Shown here: piece after piece, positions 28,941 through 41,465 of the stretch | Position numbering within the stretch: the stretch's first letter is position 1 | Layout: the number at the start of each line of letters is the position of its first letter | Assembly: GCF_038070005.1 (NCBI RefSeq) | Contig: NZ_JBBPCO010000006.1 | Span: 107,456-171,455, forward strand | DNA length: 64,000 bases | From: Thermithiobacillus plumbiphilus | Lineage (GTDB): Bacteria > Pseudomonadota > Gammaproteobacteria > Acidithiobacillales > Thermithiobacillaceae | Reading direction: 5' to 3' | Program-made: the position numbers and the translations under genes | Notes under the pieces: model-generated | The model's database searches: none | Seen by the model: the letters and a program-made list of their open reading frames with translations, nothing else | What the model was told of the DNA's origin: nothing

Positions 28941-30536
28941 TCAGCCAGCCTTCTCCACCTGATGGGTGATGTACCACTGCTGGGCGATGGAAATGACGTT
29001 GTTGACCACCCAGTAGAGCACCAGGCCCGCCGGAAAGAAGGCAAAGAACACGGTAAAGATCACCGGCAGGAGATACAGCATCTTCTTCTGGATGGGGTCC
29101 ATGGGTGCCGGATTCAGGCGCTGCTGCAGAATCATGCTCGCCCCCATGAGTACCGGCAGGACATAGAAAGGATCGCGGATGCTCAGATCCTGAATCCAGA
29201 GAAAGAAGGGCGCCTGGCGCAGTTCCACGCTTTCCAGCAGCACCCAGTAAAGGGCGAGGAAGACCGGGATCTGCACGATGATGGGCAGACAGCCCGCCAG
29301 CGGGTTGACCTTCTCGGTCTTGTACAGCTCCATCATGGCCTGACCAAGCTTCTGCTTGTCATCCTTGTAGCGCTCGCGCATCTTCTCCATCTTCGGCTGC
29401 AGCTTGCGCATGCCGGCCATGGAGCGATAGCTCGCGCCCGAGAGCGGGAAGAACAGCAGCTTGACGACGAGCGTCAGCAGGATGATGGCGATGCCCCAGT
29501 TGCCGGTCAGCTTGTGGAACCAGGACAGGAGCTGGAACAGGGGCTGGCCGATGATGGTCAGCCAGCCATAATCCACCGCGCGGTTCAGGCCGCGATCGAG
29601 AGATTCCAGCAGGTCCTGCTCCTTGGGGCCCATGAAGAGTTGTTCACTGACGCTGGCCCGCTGGCCGGGTGAGAGAATCGGCAGACTCTGCGCAATGCCG
29701 CTGACATAGAAGCCATCGCCGGTGGCGCGGGCATAGGCCTGGGCCGGCTGGTTCTGCGGCGGCAGGACCGCGGTCAGGAAATAGTGGTCCATGATGCCGG
29801 CCCAGCCCCCGTTGACCGGCGCGCCGATGCTGTTCTTGTCGAGATCCTTGAAGGCGTGTTTCTGGAATTCGTTATCGCGATAGACCACGGCGCCCGTAAA
29901 CACCGGCATGAAGTAGGAGCCCTGACCGCTGCCATCGCGCAGAAACTGGTTGTACACCTGCCCCTGCCAGGGCTGGCCGCCCTGGTTGACGAATTCATAG
30001 CGACTGTCGATCAGATAGCTGCCGCGCCGCAGGGTCAGGATCCGGTGCACCAGAACGTTGCCGATCCGGCCTTGGAGGCGGATTTCGAGGGTGTTCTGGC
30101 CCGGCTGCAGCTGATAGCGCGTCGCGTCCGCCTCAAAAAGCAGCGGGGTGGCGGTCCCGCCCTGCGGGGTCACGCCACTTTGCTGGATCCAGCGCTGATT
30201 GCCCTGACCTCCGAGCAGTTGCAGGGGCTCGCTGGAACCGGCTGCCACGGTATAGCGCTTGAGCACCAATTGGCGGATATCGCCGCCAAGCCGATCGAGC
30301 GTCAGGCGGTAGAGGTCGGTCTCGACCTCGATCGTGCCACCGGATACTGGCGAAGCGTGGGACAGGCTTGGCACCGAGGGGGTCTGGGCGGCCGGAACCG
30401 GGCTGTGCGCCGGGGCGCTGGCGGTCGGGGCCATCGGTGTGGCGGGCTTTGGTTGCTGCTGGGCATTCCAGGACTGGAACAGCAGCAGCACGATGATCGA
30501 CAGTGCTACGGCAAGCAGGGTTCTTTGCGGATCCAT
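28941..30536 (-). CDS. yidC: Membrane protein insertase YidC
   Basis: A 531-residue inner-membrane insertase. An N-terminal helix (LLAVALSIIVLLLFQ) is followed by a long periplasmic beta domain. The conserved insertase core starts at GNWGIAIILLTLVVKLLFFP, carrying the positively charged groove residue, and the helices continue to VLYWVVNNVISIAQQWYI. Standard neighbours (yidD, rnpA, rpmH upstream). Confidence 0.97.
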   Translation of the reverse strand: MDPQRTLLAVALSIIVLLLFQSWNAQQQPKPATPMAPTASAPAHSPVPAAQTPSVPSLSHASPVSGGTIEVETDLYRLTLDRLGGDIRQLVLKRYTVAAGSSEPLQLLGGQGNQRWIQQSGVTPQGGTATPLLFEADATRYQLQPGQNTLEIRLQGRIGNVLVHRILTLRRGSYLIDSRYEFVNQGGQPWQGQVYNQFLRDGSGQGSYFMPVFTGAVVYRDNEFQKHAFKDLDKNSIGAPVNGGWAGIMDHYFLTAVLPPQNQPAQAYARATGDGFYVSGIAQSLPILSPGQRASVSEQLFMGPKEQDLLESLDRGLNRAVDYGWLTIIGQPLFQLLSWFHKLTGNWGIAIILLTLVVKLLFFPLSGASYRSMAGMRKLQPKMEKMRERYKDDKQKLGQAMMELYKTEKVNPLAGCLPIIVQIPVFLALYWVLLESVELRQAPFFLWIQDLSIRDPFYVLPVLMGASMILQQRLNPAPMDPIQKKMLYLLPVIFTVFFAFFPAGLVLYWVVNNVISIAQQWYITHQVEKAG

Positions 30537-30562
30537 GGGTGACCTGTATCGGTGTTATTGTC

Positions 30563-30772
30563 TCAGGGAACGGGATCGACACCGCCCGGATGCCAGGGGT
30601 GACAACGGCCAATGCGCCGCAAGCCCAGCCAGCTCCCCTTCAGGGCGCCATGACGTTGCAGTGCGGTGATGGTGTAGTGTGAACAGCTGGGATAGAAACG
30701 GCAGCGCTGCCCGAGATAGGGGCTGAGCACGATCTGATAGACCCTGATCAGGAGGATGAGCAGTCGGTGCAT
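30563..30772 (-). CDS. yidD: Membrane protein insertion efficiency factor YidD
   Basis: A 69-residue protein with an N-terminal amphipathic/membrane segment ([16 protein letters not shown]) and the family core [15 protein letters not shown] ... [15 protein letters not shown]. It lies between rnpA and yidC, as expected. Confidence 0.95.
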   Translation of the reverse strand: MHRLLILLIRVYQIVLSPYLGQRCRFYPSCSHYTITALQRHGALKGSWLGLRRIGRCHPWHPGGVDPVP

Positions 30773-30811
30773 GATTTGTCCCCAGCGAAAAACGCGCAGC
30801 CCGCGACAGCT

Positions 30812-31225
30812 TCAGACATCCTGGTTTTTCACCAGAGGCAAGGCAGCACGCCGGATCTTCACCGCTTCCTGAAGGCGTCTGGTTGCCAGTTCCAGCGTGA
30901 GCTGGCGGGCACCGGGGCGGGCAACGACCACCAGGTCACAGGCCGGCCAGTGCATCTGGTTCAGACGGAAGGCCTCACGCAGCAATCGCTTGATGCGACT
31001 GCGGTGTACCGACTTGCCGACCTTGCGGCTGACGGCCATGCCCAGGCGCGAACCCGTGGCCTCGCGTGCGAGCACATAGATCACCAGTTCACTGCTGACG
31101 ATTTTCCGGCCTTGCTGAAAGACCTGCTGGAACTCCGCGGCCTTGAGCAGACGGTTCCCTTTCGGGAAGGCACAGGAGCTTGCCGCGTCCGGGCGGGGTT
31201 CCTGCATGACTGCCGCAATCAGCAT
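30812..31225 (-). CDS. rnpA: Ribonuclease P protein component
   Basis: A 137-residue basic protein that aids the RNase P RNA in tRNA 5' maturation. The RNR motif region reads RSRIKRLLREAFR, and RLGMAVSRKVGKSVHR is typical. The ATG at 31225 has GAGGAG upstream; an ATG six codons later is an alternative. Confidence 0.93.
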   Translation of the reverse strand: MLIAAVMQEPRPDAASSCAFPKGNRLLKAAEFQQVFQQGRKIVSSELVIYVLAREATGSRLGMAVSRKVGKSVHRSRIKRLLREAFRLNQMHWPACDLVVVARPGARQLTLELATRRLQEAVKIRRAALPLVKNQDV

Positions 31226-31285
31226 CGAAAAGCCGCTCCTCGCAGATCCCCACCGGATCCGGCGAGGTGCAGACTCATCATGGAT

Positions 31286-31420
31286 TTACGGGCAGAGTTT
31301 GGCGCGGCCCTTGGCACGGCGGCGCTTCAATACCAGGCGGCCGGAACGGGTGGCCATGCGGGCACGGAAACCGTGAACGCGCTTGCGGTGCAGGACGCTG
31401 GGCTGGAATGTACGCTTCAT
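31286..31420 (-). CDS. rpmH: 50S ribosomal protein L34
   Basis: A 44-residue basic protein, [18 protein letters not shown]..., complete and canonical. The open frame extends upstream, but the L34 start at 31420 is universal. Confidence 0.97.
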   Translation of the reverse strand: MKRTFQPSVLHRKRVHGFRARMATRSGRLVLKRRRAKGRAKLCP

Positions 31421-31481
31421 GGTTGGCTGACCTTCATCGGTGCAAAAATACTGAAAATGGGGAATGCCTGAAAAGGCGGAT

Positions 31482-31510
31482 AAATTACGCGGGCACCTGC
31501 CACAAGTCAA
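31482..31510 (-). promoter_or_regulatory. Sigma-70 promoter of rpmH-rnpA-yidD-yidC
   Basis: On the minus strand TTGACT (31510-31505) and TAATTT (31487-31482) are 17 bases apart, about 60 bases upstream of rpmH. Confidence 0.6.
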
Positions 31511-31593
31511 GCCATGCCCGGCCGCGCACAAGTGGGATAGATCGGGTAGAATAGACTACAATATCAGTTTTACTGCAAGCGGCTTCCAATCAG

Positions 31594-32994
31594 ATGTCCA
31601 TGACAAACCCCGACGCCGATCTCTGGGATCAGTGCCTGAACGAGCTCCAGCGCGAGCTGTCGGTTCAGCAGTTCAATACCTGGATCCGGCCGCTGAAAGG
31701 TCAGCGCGAGACCGAACAGCTGGTGCTGGTGGCACCCAATACCTTCGTGCGCAACTGGGTCCGTGACCGCTTCCTGGAACGCATCCGCGCCATCGTCGGG
31801 CTGATCAGCCAGGGCAGCGTGGCAGTGGACCTGGTGGTGGATGACGGCAGCGCCCCCAAACCGGCACCTGCGCCGCGCCAGGCCAGTTTCGCAAAAACCA
31901 GGACAGGCAGTCCGGCCACCATGCAGCCGGAGCCCGAATCCCGCGCCGCCGACACCGGCGCGGCGGCCCCTACGCGCACCAATCTCAATCCGGCCCATGC
32001 CTTTGAGACCTATGTCGAAGGCAAGTCCAACCAGCTCGCCATCGCCGCCGCCCGGCAGGTCGGCGAAAATCCCGGCCTGTCGTACAATCCGATGTACATC
32101 TACGGCGGGGTGGGTCTGGGCAAGACCCACCTGATGCAGGCCATCGGGAATTACATGCTCGGCCGCAATCCCAAGGCCCAGGTGCTGTATGTCCATTCCG
32201 AGCGATTTGTCAGCGACATGGTCCGCGCCCTGCAGCATAATGCCATCAATGATTTCAAGAAGCGCTACCGTACTCTCGATGCCCTGCTGATCGATGATAT
32301 CCAGTTCTTTGCCGGCAAGGACCGCACCCAGGAGGAATTCTTCCACACCTTCAACGCGCTCTTTGAAGGCCAGCGCCAGATCGTCATCACCTGCGACCGC
32401 TATCCCAAGGAGATTGAGGGCCTGGAGGAACGCTTGCAGTCACGCTTTGGCTGGGGGCTGACGGTCGCCATCGAGCCGCATGAGTTGGAGACCCGCATGG
32501 CGATCCTGCTCAGGAAGGCCGAACTCGATGGCATCGACCTGCCCGAGGAAGTGGGCTTTTTCATCGCCCAGAAGATCCGCTCGAACGTGCGTGAGCTCGA
32601 AGGTGCCTTGCGCCGGGTGATGGCCCATGCCCGCTTCACCAACCGGCCGATCGATCTTGGTCTGGCCAAGGACGCCCTGCGCGATCTGATCGATATCCAG
32701 AACCGCCTGGTCAGCATCGACAACATCCAGAAGACGGTGGCGGAATACTTCAAGATCCGCGCTTCGGACATGCAGTCCAAGCGTCGCAACCGGCAGGTGG
32801 CCCGTCCCCGGCAGGTGGCCATGGCCCTGGCCAAGGAACTGACCAACCACAGCCTGCCGGAGATCGGCGAGGCCTTCGGTGGACGCGACCACACCACCGT
32901 GCTGCATGCCTGCCGCCAGGTGGCAAGCCTGCGCAAACAGGACCCGCGCATCAACGAGGACTATCAGAATCTGCTGCGCACGCTCAGCTCCTGA
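31594..32994 (+). CDS. dnaA: Chromosomal replication initiator DnaA
   Basis: A 466-residue AAA+ initiator. Domain I (~1-85, [20 protein letters not shown]), a variable Pro/Ala-rich linker, domain III with Walker [18 protein letters not shown] and Walker [14 protein letters not shown], and the DNA-binding domain IV with the signature [13 protein letters not shown]. It is divergent from rpmH and followed by the origin. Confidence 0.98.
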   Translation: MSMTNPDADLWDQCLNELQRELSVQQFNTWIRPLKGQRETEQLVLVAPNTFVRNWVRDRFLERIRAIVGLISQGSVAVDLVVDDGSAPKPAPAPRQASFAKTRTGSPATMQPEPESRAADTGAAAPTRTNLNPAHAFETYVEGKSNQLAIAAARQVGENPGLSYNPMYIYGGVGLGKTHLMQAIGNYMLGRNPKAQVLYVHSERFVSDMVRALQHNAINDFKKRYRTLDALLIDDIQFFAGKDRTQEEFFHTFNALFEGQRQIVITCDRYPKEIEGLEERLQSRFGWGLTVAIEPHELETRMAILLRKAELDGIDLPEEVGFFIAQKIRSNVRELEGALRRVMAHARFTNRPIDLGLAKDALRDLIDIQNRLVSIDNIQKTVAEYFKIRASDMQSKRRNRQVARPRQVAMALAKELTNHSLPEIGEAFGGRDHTTVLHACRQVASLRKQDPRINEDYQNLLRTLSS

Positions 32995-33250
32995 AGCTTG
33001 TTGAAAACTGCCCCGGAACCCGGGGCAGAAGCTGTGGACAAGCCTGGGATGAAACCGGGCACCGAACTTATCCACAAAGGCTGCACAGGGAGTCAGCATG
33101 GTTCCGGGGACTTTGCCACCAGCGTTTCAGGCGAAGCAAATGATTGAATATGAACACGAAATTCGGCTTGTCCACAGATCATCGGCAAGCTAGTAGTAAA
33201 CATAAAAGAAAACAAAAAACCAAACATCAATTAATATATAGAGGACCGAC
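32995..33250. other. Probable chromosomal origin oriC
   Basis: The 256 bases between dnaA and dnaN hold three DnaA-box matches: TGTGGACAA (33033-33041, reverse of TTGTCCACA), the perfect TTATCCACA (33068-33076) and TTGTCCACA (33168-33176). A very A/T-rich stretch at 33195-33243 (many AAA runs, ends TTAATATATAG) could be the unwinding element. A perfect 9-base-arm hairpin CTGCCCCGG-AAC-CCGGGGCAG (33008-33028) follows the dnaA stop. Location and content fit oriC; no GC-skew calculation was done. Confidence 0.7.
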
Positions 33251-34351
33251 ATGGAGTTCCTGAGCAAACGCAACGCCCTACTCAAGCCGCTGCAGGCGGT
33301 CGTTGGCGTGGTGGAAAAACGCCAGACCCTGCCTATCCTGAGCAACCTGCTGATCCACTGCGAGAACGATCAAGTGCGCATGACCGGCACCGATCTGGAG
33401 CTGGAGATGCAGAGCACGGTCAGCGTCGAGACACGAGAACCGGGCACCGGCACCATCCCGGCGCGCAAGTTCTTCGATATCTGCCGCAGCCTACCGGATG
33501 ATGCCGAGATCCGGGTGAGCTTCGAGGGCGAACGCACCATCGTGCGCTCGGGTCGCTCGCGTTTCACCCTGCAGAGCCTGCCGGCCAGCGACTTTCCGGC
33601 CATGGATCGCAAGGGCGAAAAGCTGCGTGGCCGCATCGAGCAACAGACGCTCAAGACCCTGCTGGACCGCACCAGCATGGCCATGGCCCAGCAGGACGTG
33701 CGTTATTATCTCAACGGCATGTTCCTGGAATGCCGGCCCGAGGGGCTGCGCTGCGTGGCCACCGATGGCCATCGTCTGGCCATGGCCCAGGGCATGGCCG
33801 AGACCGGCGTCAGCGAGGTGATTTCCGCCATCGTGCCGCGCAAGGGCGTGCTGGAGATGCAGCGCTTGCTGGAAAACAGCACGGACATGATCGAGTTTTC
33901 GCTGGGCGACAATTTCCTGCGCATCAGCCGCAGCGATCTGGTATTCACCTCGAAACTCGTGGACGGGCGTTTTCCGGATTACGAGCGTGTCATTCCGCGC
34001 CAGCATGACCGCACCCTGCTGGTGAACCGCGAAGAACTCAAGGGCGCCCTGCAACGCGTTGCCATTCTGTCGAGCGAGAAATTCCGCGCCGCCCGCCTGC
34101 ACCTGTTGCCGGATGAACTGCGCATCAGCGCCCACAATGTCGAGCAGGAGGAGGCCGAGGAAACGCTGGCCGTGCAATACCCCTTCGAAGAGATGGAAAT
34201 TGGCTTCAACATCCACTATCTCATTGATGCAGTGAACTCTTTGACCGGTGAAGTTGTCAAATTCCTGTTTAAGGACAGCAATAGCAGCGGCCTGATTCAG
34301 ACACCGGACAGCGAGCAGCCGCTCTATGTCGTCATGCCGATGCGCCTCTGA
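33251..34351 (+). CDS. dnaN: DNA polymerase III beta sliding clamp
   Basis: A 366-residue clamp of three repeated domains. It begins MEFLSKRNALLKPLQAVVGV, contains FTLQSLPASDFP and the C-terminal YVVMPMRL groove-forming end. Order dnaA-dnaN-recF-gyrB is canonical. Confidence 0.97.
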   Translation: MEFLSKRNALLKPLQAVVGVVEKRQTLPILSNLLIHCENDQVRMTGTDLELEMQSTVSVETREPGTGTIPARKFFDICRSLPDDAEIRVSFEGERTIVRSGRSRFTLQSLPASDFPAMDRKGEKLRGRIEQQTLKTLLDRTSMAMAQQDVRYYLNGMFLECRPEGLRCVATDGHRLAMAQGMAETGVSEVISAIVPRKGVLEMQRLLENSTDMIEFSLGDNFLRISRSDLVFTSKLVDGRFPDYERVIPRQHDRTLLVNREELKGALQRVAILSSEKFRAARLHLLPDELRISAHNVEQEEAEETLAVQYPFEEMEIGFNIHYLIDAVNSLTGEVVKFLFKDSNSSGLIQTPDSEQPLYVVMPMRL

Positions 34352-34356
34352 TCCTG

Positions 34357-37892
<3,536 letters not shown>

Positions 37893-37957
37893 GCGGATGG
37901 TTATCCTCTTGCCAGCAATGTACACTAAGTCCGTGTACACGAATGATGGGGATTGCC

Positions 37958-38179
37958 ATGAAGAACATTACCCTGAGCGCGGATGAAAAACTCATCGAAG
38001 CCGCCCGCGAGCGGGCCCGGGCCGAACACACCACCCTGAACGAACAGTTTCGCCGCTGGCTCGTGGACTATACGCGCCGCCAGGAGCGCATGCAGCGCTA
38101 CGACGAGGTCGTCGAATCCCTGCGCGGCAAGGTCCGGGTCGGGCGCAAGCTGACGCGGGACGAAATGAATGAGCGCTGA
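37958..38179 (+). CDS. Antitoxin of PIN toxin pair 1
   Basis: A 73-residue charged protein started at MKNITLSADEKLIEAARERA; a longer start at 37943 is possible. The N-terminus resembles a ribbon-helix-helix DNA-binding antitoxin (one strand, then two helices), and the C-terminal part would wrap the toxin. It overlaps the PIN toxin gene by 11 bases, the usual sign of translational coupling. Confidence 0.75.
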   Translation: MKNITLSADEKLIEAARERARAEHTTLNEQFRRWLVDYTRRQERMQRYDEVVESLRGKVRVGRKLTRDEMNER

Positions 38180-38594
38180 TTGCTTTATCGACACCAACCT
38201 CTTCATTTATCAACTCGAAGCGCTGGATACCCGCAAATATGCCATCGCCGAAGGCATCATTCGCGAAGGTGTGGCCACCGGCAAGGCCTGCATCAGCTTT
38301 CAGGTGATACAGGAATGCCTGAATACCGTGCTGCGCAAAGCCGAGATTCCCCTTGATACGGATGCCACCCGCGCCTATCTCGATACCGTACTCACGCCGC
38401 TGTTCCGGGTGCCGGCCAGTATCGCCCTCTATCAGCGCGGCCTCGACATCCAGGGGCGCTATCGCTACGGCTTCTACGACAGCCTGATCATAGCTGCGGC
38501 TCTGGAAGCCGGCTGCACCCGGCTCTACAGCGAGGACCTACAACATGGTCAACGCATCGACAGGCTGATCATCGAAAATCCATTTCGGGACTGA
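38169..38594 (+). CDS. PIN-domain ribonuclease toxin 1 (VapC family)
   Basis: A 141-residue PIN protein. The metal-binding acidic residues are visible: Asp in CFIDTNLFIY, Glu in FQVIQECLNTV, Asp in GFYDSLIIAAAL and Asp in LYSEDLQHG. Family members cleave specific tRNAs or rRNA when the antitoxin is lost. Together with the preceding gene it forms a complete toxin-antitoxin pair just downstream of gyrB. Confidence 0.85.
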   Translation: MSADCFIDTNLFIYQLEALDTRKYAIAEGIIREGVATGKACISFQVIQECLNTVLRKAEIPLDTDATRAYLDTVLTPLFRVPASIALYQRGLDIQGRYRYGFYDSLIIAAALEAGCTRLYSEDLQHGQRIDRLIIENPFRD

Positions 38595-38683
38595 CTCAGA
38601 AATCGGCTGCTGGTGCTTCGACCTGACTCCAATTGAGAATTTTTACTCTTGCGCATTGCTTGATTGCGTAATTTGCAAGATAT

Positions 38684-38704
38684 AGACTGGTCTAACACTA
38701 GTCT
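38684..38704. promoter_or_regulatory. Operator-like inverted repeat before toxin-antitoxin pair 2
   Basis: AGACTGGT (38684-38691), five bases, then ACTAGTCT (38697-38704), with seven of eight positions symmetric. It lies directly before the GGAGGAG ribosome-binding site of the antitoxin gene, a usual site for autorepression by the toxin-antitoxin complex. Confidence 0.5.
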
Positions 38705-38717
38705 GGAGGAGTTTCCC

Positions 38718-38990
38718 ATGTCCGAGATCGGCGCCTATGAGGCCAAGACCCATCTGCCCCAGCTCCTGGAACGGGTGCAGAAGGGCGAGCGTTTCATCAT
38801 CACCAAGCATGGTCATCCGGTGGCGGAGCTCGTGCCTGTCAACCAGCGGGACCTTGATGCCGTGAATCAGGTAATCACGGCGCTCCGTAATTTGCGCTCG
38901 GATTTCGCCGAACGTGGGCTGCGCCTGGATGACCTTCTGCAGGAAGGACAAAACCTGCGCGAGCTGGCGCATGAAGGGCATCGTTACTGA
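38718..38990 (+). CDS. Phd/YefM-family antitoxin of PIN toxin pair 2
   Basis: A 90-residue protein started at MSEIGAYEAKTHLPQLLERV, the classic Phd/YefM N-terminus, with GERFIITKHGHPVAELVP closing the DNA-binding fold. The ATG has GGAGGAG upstream; an earlier start at 38664 lies in the promoter. The stop codon overlaps the toxin start by one base. Confidence 0.88.
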   Translation: MSEIGAYEAKTHLPQLLERVQKGERFIITKHGHPVAELVPVNQRDLDAVNQVITALRNLRSDFAERGLRLDDLLQEGQNLRELAHEGHRY

Positions 38991-39403
38991 TGCCCTTCGT
39001 ACTTGATAGTTCCGTCACGCTGGCCTGGTTACTGCCTGATGAAGCCAGCCCGGCGGCCGATCGCTTGCTTGAGCAGCTTTCTGGAGAATACGCACTGGTC
39101 CCGGCGATCTGGCCTCTGGAAATCGCCAATGTACTGATCATGGCCCAACGGCGTGGGCGCATTTCCCAGCAAGAGCGCGAAATCATGTTTGGCAACCTGC
39201 GGGTCCTGCCCATCAAGATCGAGGAAACGTACCTTGAGCGCAGCCTTGGCGCCGTGCTGGAACTGGCGATATGTCATGGGCTGACCAGCTACGACGCCGC
39301 CTATCTCGAACTTGCCCAGCGCCGCGGGTTGCCGTTGGCCACACTCGATACGCGCCTGCGCGCGGCCTGTGATGCGGCTGGGGTTGCGGTGCTGCCGAGC
39401 TGA
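38990..39403 (+). CDS. PIN-domain ribonuclease toxin 2 (VapC family)
   Basis: A 137-residue PIN protein with FVLDSSVTLAWLLPDE (first Asp), WPLEIANVLI (Glu), TSYDAAYLELAQRRGLPLATL (second Asp) and a final Asp in LDTRLR. It is coupled to the Phd-type antitoxin. Pairing a PIN toxin with a Phd antitoxin is common in proteobacteria. Confidence 0.88.
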   Translation: MPFVLDSSVTLAWLLPDEASPAADRLLEQLSGEYALVPAIWPLEIANVLIMAQRRGRISQQEREIMFGNLRVLPIKIEETYLERSLGAVLELAICHGLTSYDAAYLELAQRRGLPLATLDTRLRAACDAAGVAVLPS

Positions 39404-39419
39404 CAAATGATAAAAATCA

Positions 39420-39608
39420 ATGAAATTCAGTGAATTGCCCTTTGGGCAGCAGTTTGAATGGCAGGGTGAGAACTACAGCAAGGTCAGCCCCCTCATGGCC
39501 CGGCAGCTAGTGCTGGAACAAACTCAGCAAGCAATCGCGCAAGCCTTGGAGTGTTTTCTAGCGGCAGTTGGAGAGCCTGATAACCGTAAATCCGATCCGG
39601 CCCCATGA
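39420..39608 (+). CDS. Small hypothetical protein
   Basis: A 62-residue acidic protein beginning [20 protein letters not shown]. The N-terminal part looks like a small beta-rich domain; the rest is helical. No ribosome-binding site is obvious. The 4-base ATGA overlap with the YkgJ gene supports it being a real, coupled gene. Function unknown. Confidence 0.5.
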   Translation: MKFSELPFGQQFEWQGENYSKVSPLMARQLVLEQTQQAIAQALECFLAAVGEPDNRKSDPAP

Positions 39609-39871
39609 ACTGCCGCTCCGGTTGCGGTGCCTGCTGCATCGCGCCTTCCATTTCCTCGCCCATTCCCGGCATGCCGGAAGGAAAGCCTGCGGGGGTGCGC
39701 TGCGTGCAGCTCGATGAGGCGAACCGCTGCCGCATCTTCGGGCGGCCCGAGCGCCCGGCAGTATGCGCCAGTCTCAAGCCGGCAATGGACATGTGCGGCG
39801 CATCATCTGCCGAAGCCCTTGCCCTGCTCGCACGGCTGGAGATCCTGACCGGCGCAGGCGCAAATCCATGA
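39605..39871 (+). CDS. YkgJ-family cysteine-cluster protein
   Basis: An 88-residue protein beginning [17 protein letters not shown], with further Cys at [19 protein letters not shown] and DMCGAS. This is the pattern of the YkgJ zinc- or iron-chelating family, whose function is not settled. It follows the small gene above with an ATGA overlap. Confidence 0.85.
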   Translation: MNCRSGCGACCIAPSISSPIPGMPEGKPAGVRCVQLDEANRCRIFGRPERPAVCASLKPAMDMCGASSAEALALLARLEILTGAGANP

Positions 39872-39893
39872 AAAAGGCGGCCCGCAGGCCGCC
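39871..39893 (-). terminator. Terminator of the PRC-barrel operon
   Basis: GGCGGCC (39876-39882), a CGCA loop and GGCCGCC (39887-39893). On the minus strand it is followed by TTTTT, so it serves the minus-strand gene ending at 39909. Confidence 0.85.
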
Positions 39894-39908
39894 TGAAGGT
39901 TTCATCCG

Positions 39909-41462
39909 CTAGCGCAGAGTCGGTTGCTGACCCGGTCGCTCGCCCGCTGGCGGGGTGATCGGGTGAGGGTTCTCCTGATCCAGCGCGGCCTCCCCACTGC
40001 TGTCGGCGCGCGTCATCTCGGGCGAGATGCCGGGATCGCCCTTGTAGGCGGAATCGAGCAGCACCGACAGGACGCCGGCGGCGCGGGCCCGCTCGACCGC
40101 GGCATGGGTGATGATCTCGCCGGTATTGAGGATGACGTTGTCGGCACGATCGAGGATGACGCGGGTGGTCGGGCGGCCGAGTGCGTCATTGATGCGCTGC
40201 TGCTCTTGCTTGGCCGCGTACTCCGCGCGCTTGGCGTGCATGGCGGCCGTCAGTTCGGCGGCCTTTTCCTTGACCGTCTCCCAGAAGTTGCCGGCCTTTT
40301 CACGGGTGGCCTGCATGCCCTGGGAAGCCATGCCAGAACCCGCAGCAGCAATCAGTTCTCGCTCCCTGCCATGCAGGCGGGCTTCCTGCAGGATTTCCGG
40401 GGTGATGATCATGCCAGGTGCGACCAGGGTGGCGCCGCTGGGCAGCAGTACTTCGCGTCCGGCGGTTTTGCCGACCACGGCCTCGGCGGTAGAGGATGTG
40501 CCACTGGCGGCCAAGCCGCTGATCCTTTCCCTGCCGCTGCTCCAGGCGGCGCTCACGGCTCCGCCACCGGCGGCGAGCACCAGTTGGCGAAGCCGGCCGG
40601 CAGCTTCGGCGCGCTCGATCTGCTCCTCGGTGATGATCTCGCCCTTGCGTACCAGGAGAGTTTCGGGTGCTTCGCTGTCGTCGAGGGAGCTGGCTTCAAC
40701 GCTGTCCAGGTCGTGCTGGGTGCTGGCCGAGGCGGCGGAAAGGTCGATAGTGTCAGGCAGGCCCTGCGTGGCCGGGATGAAGACGTCGCGCCCGGCGGTC
40801 CTGCCGAGGACGAATTCGCGCTGTTTCTCGACCGAGGCCTCGCTGATATTTTCATAGATGCCGGCGGCGCGGGTTCTGGCGCCCTCGGCGGCTGTCCCGA
40901 GCCTTTCCTGCGCCGTGGCTGCCGCGCCCCGCAGGCCACCGGGCTGGCTTTCGGCTTGCGCAGTCAGGGCATCGGCTGCTTCCGGTGGTACCAGGGCGAC
41001 GTCCTCGCCCAGCCGCATGCCATGCTCCACCGCCAGGAAGCGCTTGCCGGCCATGGCGTCGTTGACCACGCCCCCGGAGACCTCATAACCGACGATATTG
41101 CCGCTGGCTTCATCGATGTACATGTCCCCCAGGGTGCCCAAATCACGGCCGTCGGTGGTGAAGACGCGCTTGCCGGACAGGGCGCCAGCCCCTTCCATGA
41201 GCTTGCGGATCTCCGGGCGCTCGTCGACGACGATACTGGCATGGTCATCCCGGACCATGACGGCATCCGGGCCGATGGTGATGAGGGCCTCCCAGGGCAC
41301 GACGTGTGCCTTGATCATGCCGAAGAGTTCCCGGTCCGACAGCACCAGCGCCACCAGGCGGTCGGCATCGTGATCAAACACCAGATCCCGCACGCTGCCG
41401 AGCGTTTCGCCATCCGGCTGGCTGATGACTTTCAATCCAATGATGCTATGCCCTTTACGCAT
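39909..41462 (-). CDS. PRC-barrel protein with internal repeats
   Basis: A 517-residue soluble protein. Two PRC-barrel domains occupy ~1-80 (GLKVISQPDGETLGSVRDLV) and ~90-165 (KRVFTTDGRDLGTLGDMYID). Then come three copies of a motif in which GRxVxxP or TRVILDR is followed by G-IIT-E/P-I-A and a helix ending in a Leu/Val pair: VLGRTAGRDVFIP ... EIITEEQIERA, VVGKTAGREVLLP ... MIITPEILQEA, and PTTRVILDR ... EIITHAAVERA. An Ala/Lys/Glu-rich helical segment precedes the last copy. PRC barrels are protein- or RNA-interaction modules; the function here is unknown. It is the second gene of a pair with a one-helix membrane protein. Its ribosome-binding site is AAGGAG. Confidence 0.75.
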   Translation of the reverse strand: MRKGHSIIGLKVISQPDGETLGSVRDLVFDHDADRLVALVLSDRELFGMIKAHVVPWEALITIGPDAVMVRDDHASIVVDERPEIRKLMEGAGALSGKRVFTTDGRDLGTLGDMYIDEASGNIVGYEVSGGVVNDAMAGKRFLAVEHGMRLGEDVALVPPEAADALTAQAESQPGGLRGAAATAQERLGTAAEGARTRAAGIYENISEASVEKQREFVLGRTAGRDVFIPATQGLPDTIDLSAASASTQHDLDSVEASSLDDSEAPETLLVRKGEIITEEQIERAEAAGRLRQLVLAAGGGAVSAAWSSGRERISGLAASGTSSTAEAVVGKTAGREVLLPSGATLVAPGMIITPEILQEARLHGRERELIAAAGSGMASQGMQATREKAGNFWETVKEKAAELTAAMHAKRAEYAAKQEQQRINDALGRPTTRVILDRADNVILNTGEIITHAAVERARAAGVLSVLLDSAYKGDPGISPEMTRADSSGEAALDQENPHPITPPAGERPGQQPTLR

Positions 41463-41465
41463 AAA

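Noticed and set aside
31421..31593. Origin function upstream of dnaA.
   Set aside because: No good DnaA box seen there; the boxes lie between dnaA and dnaN.
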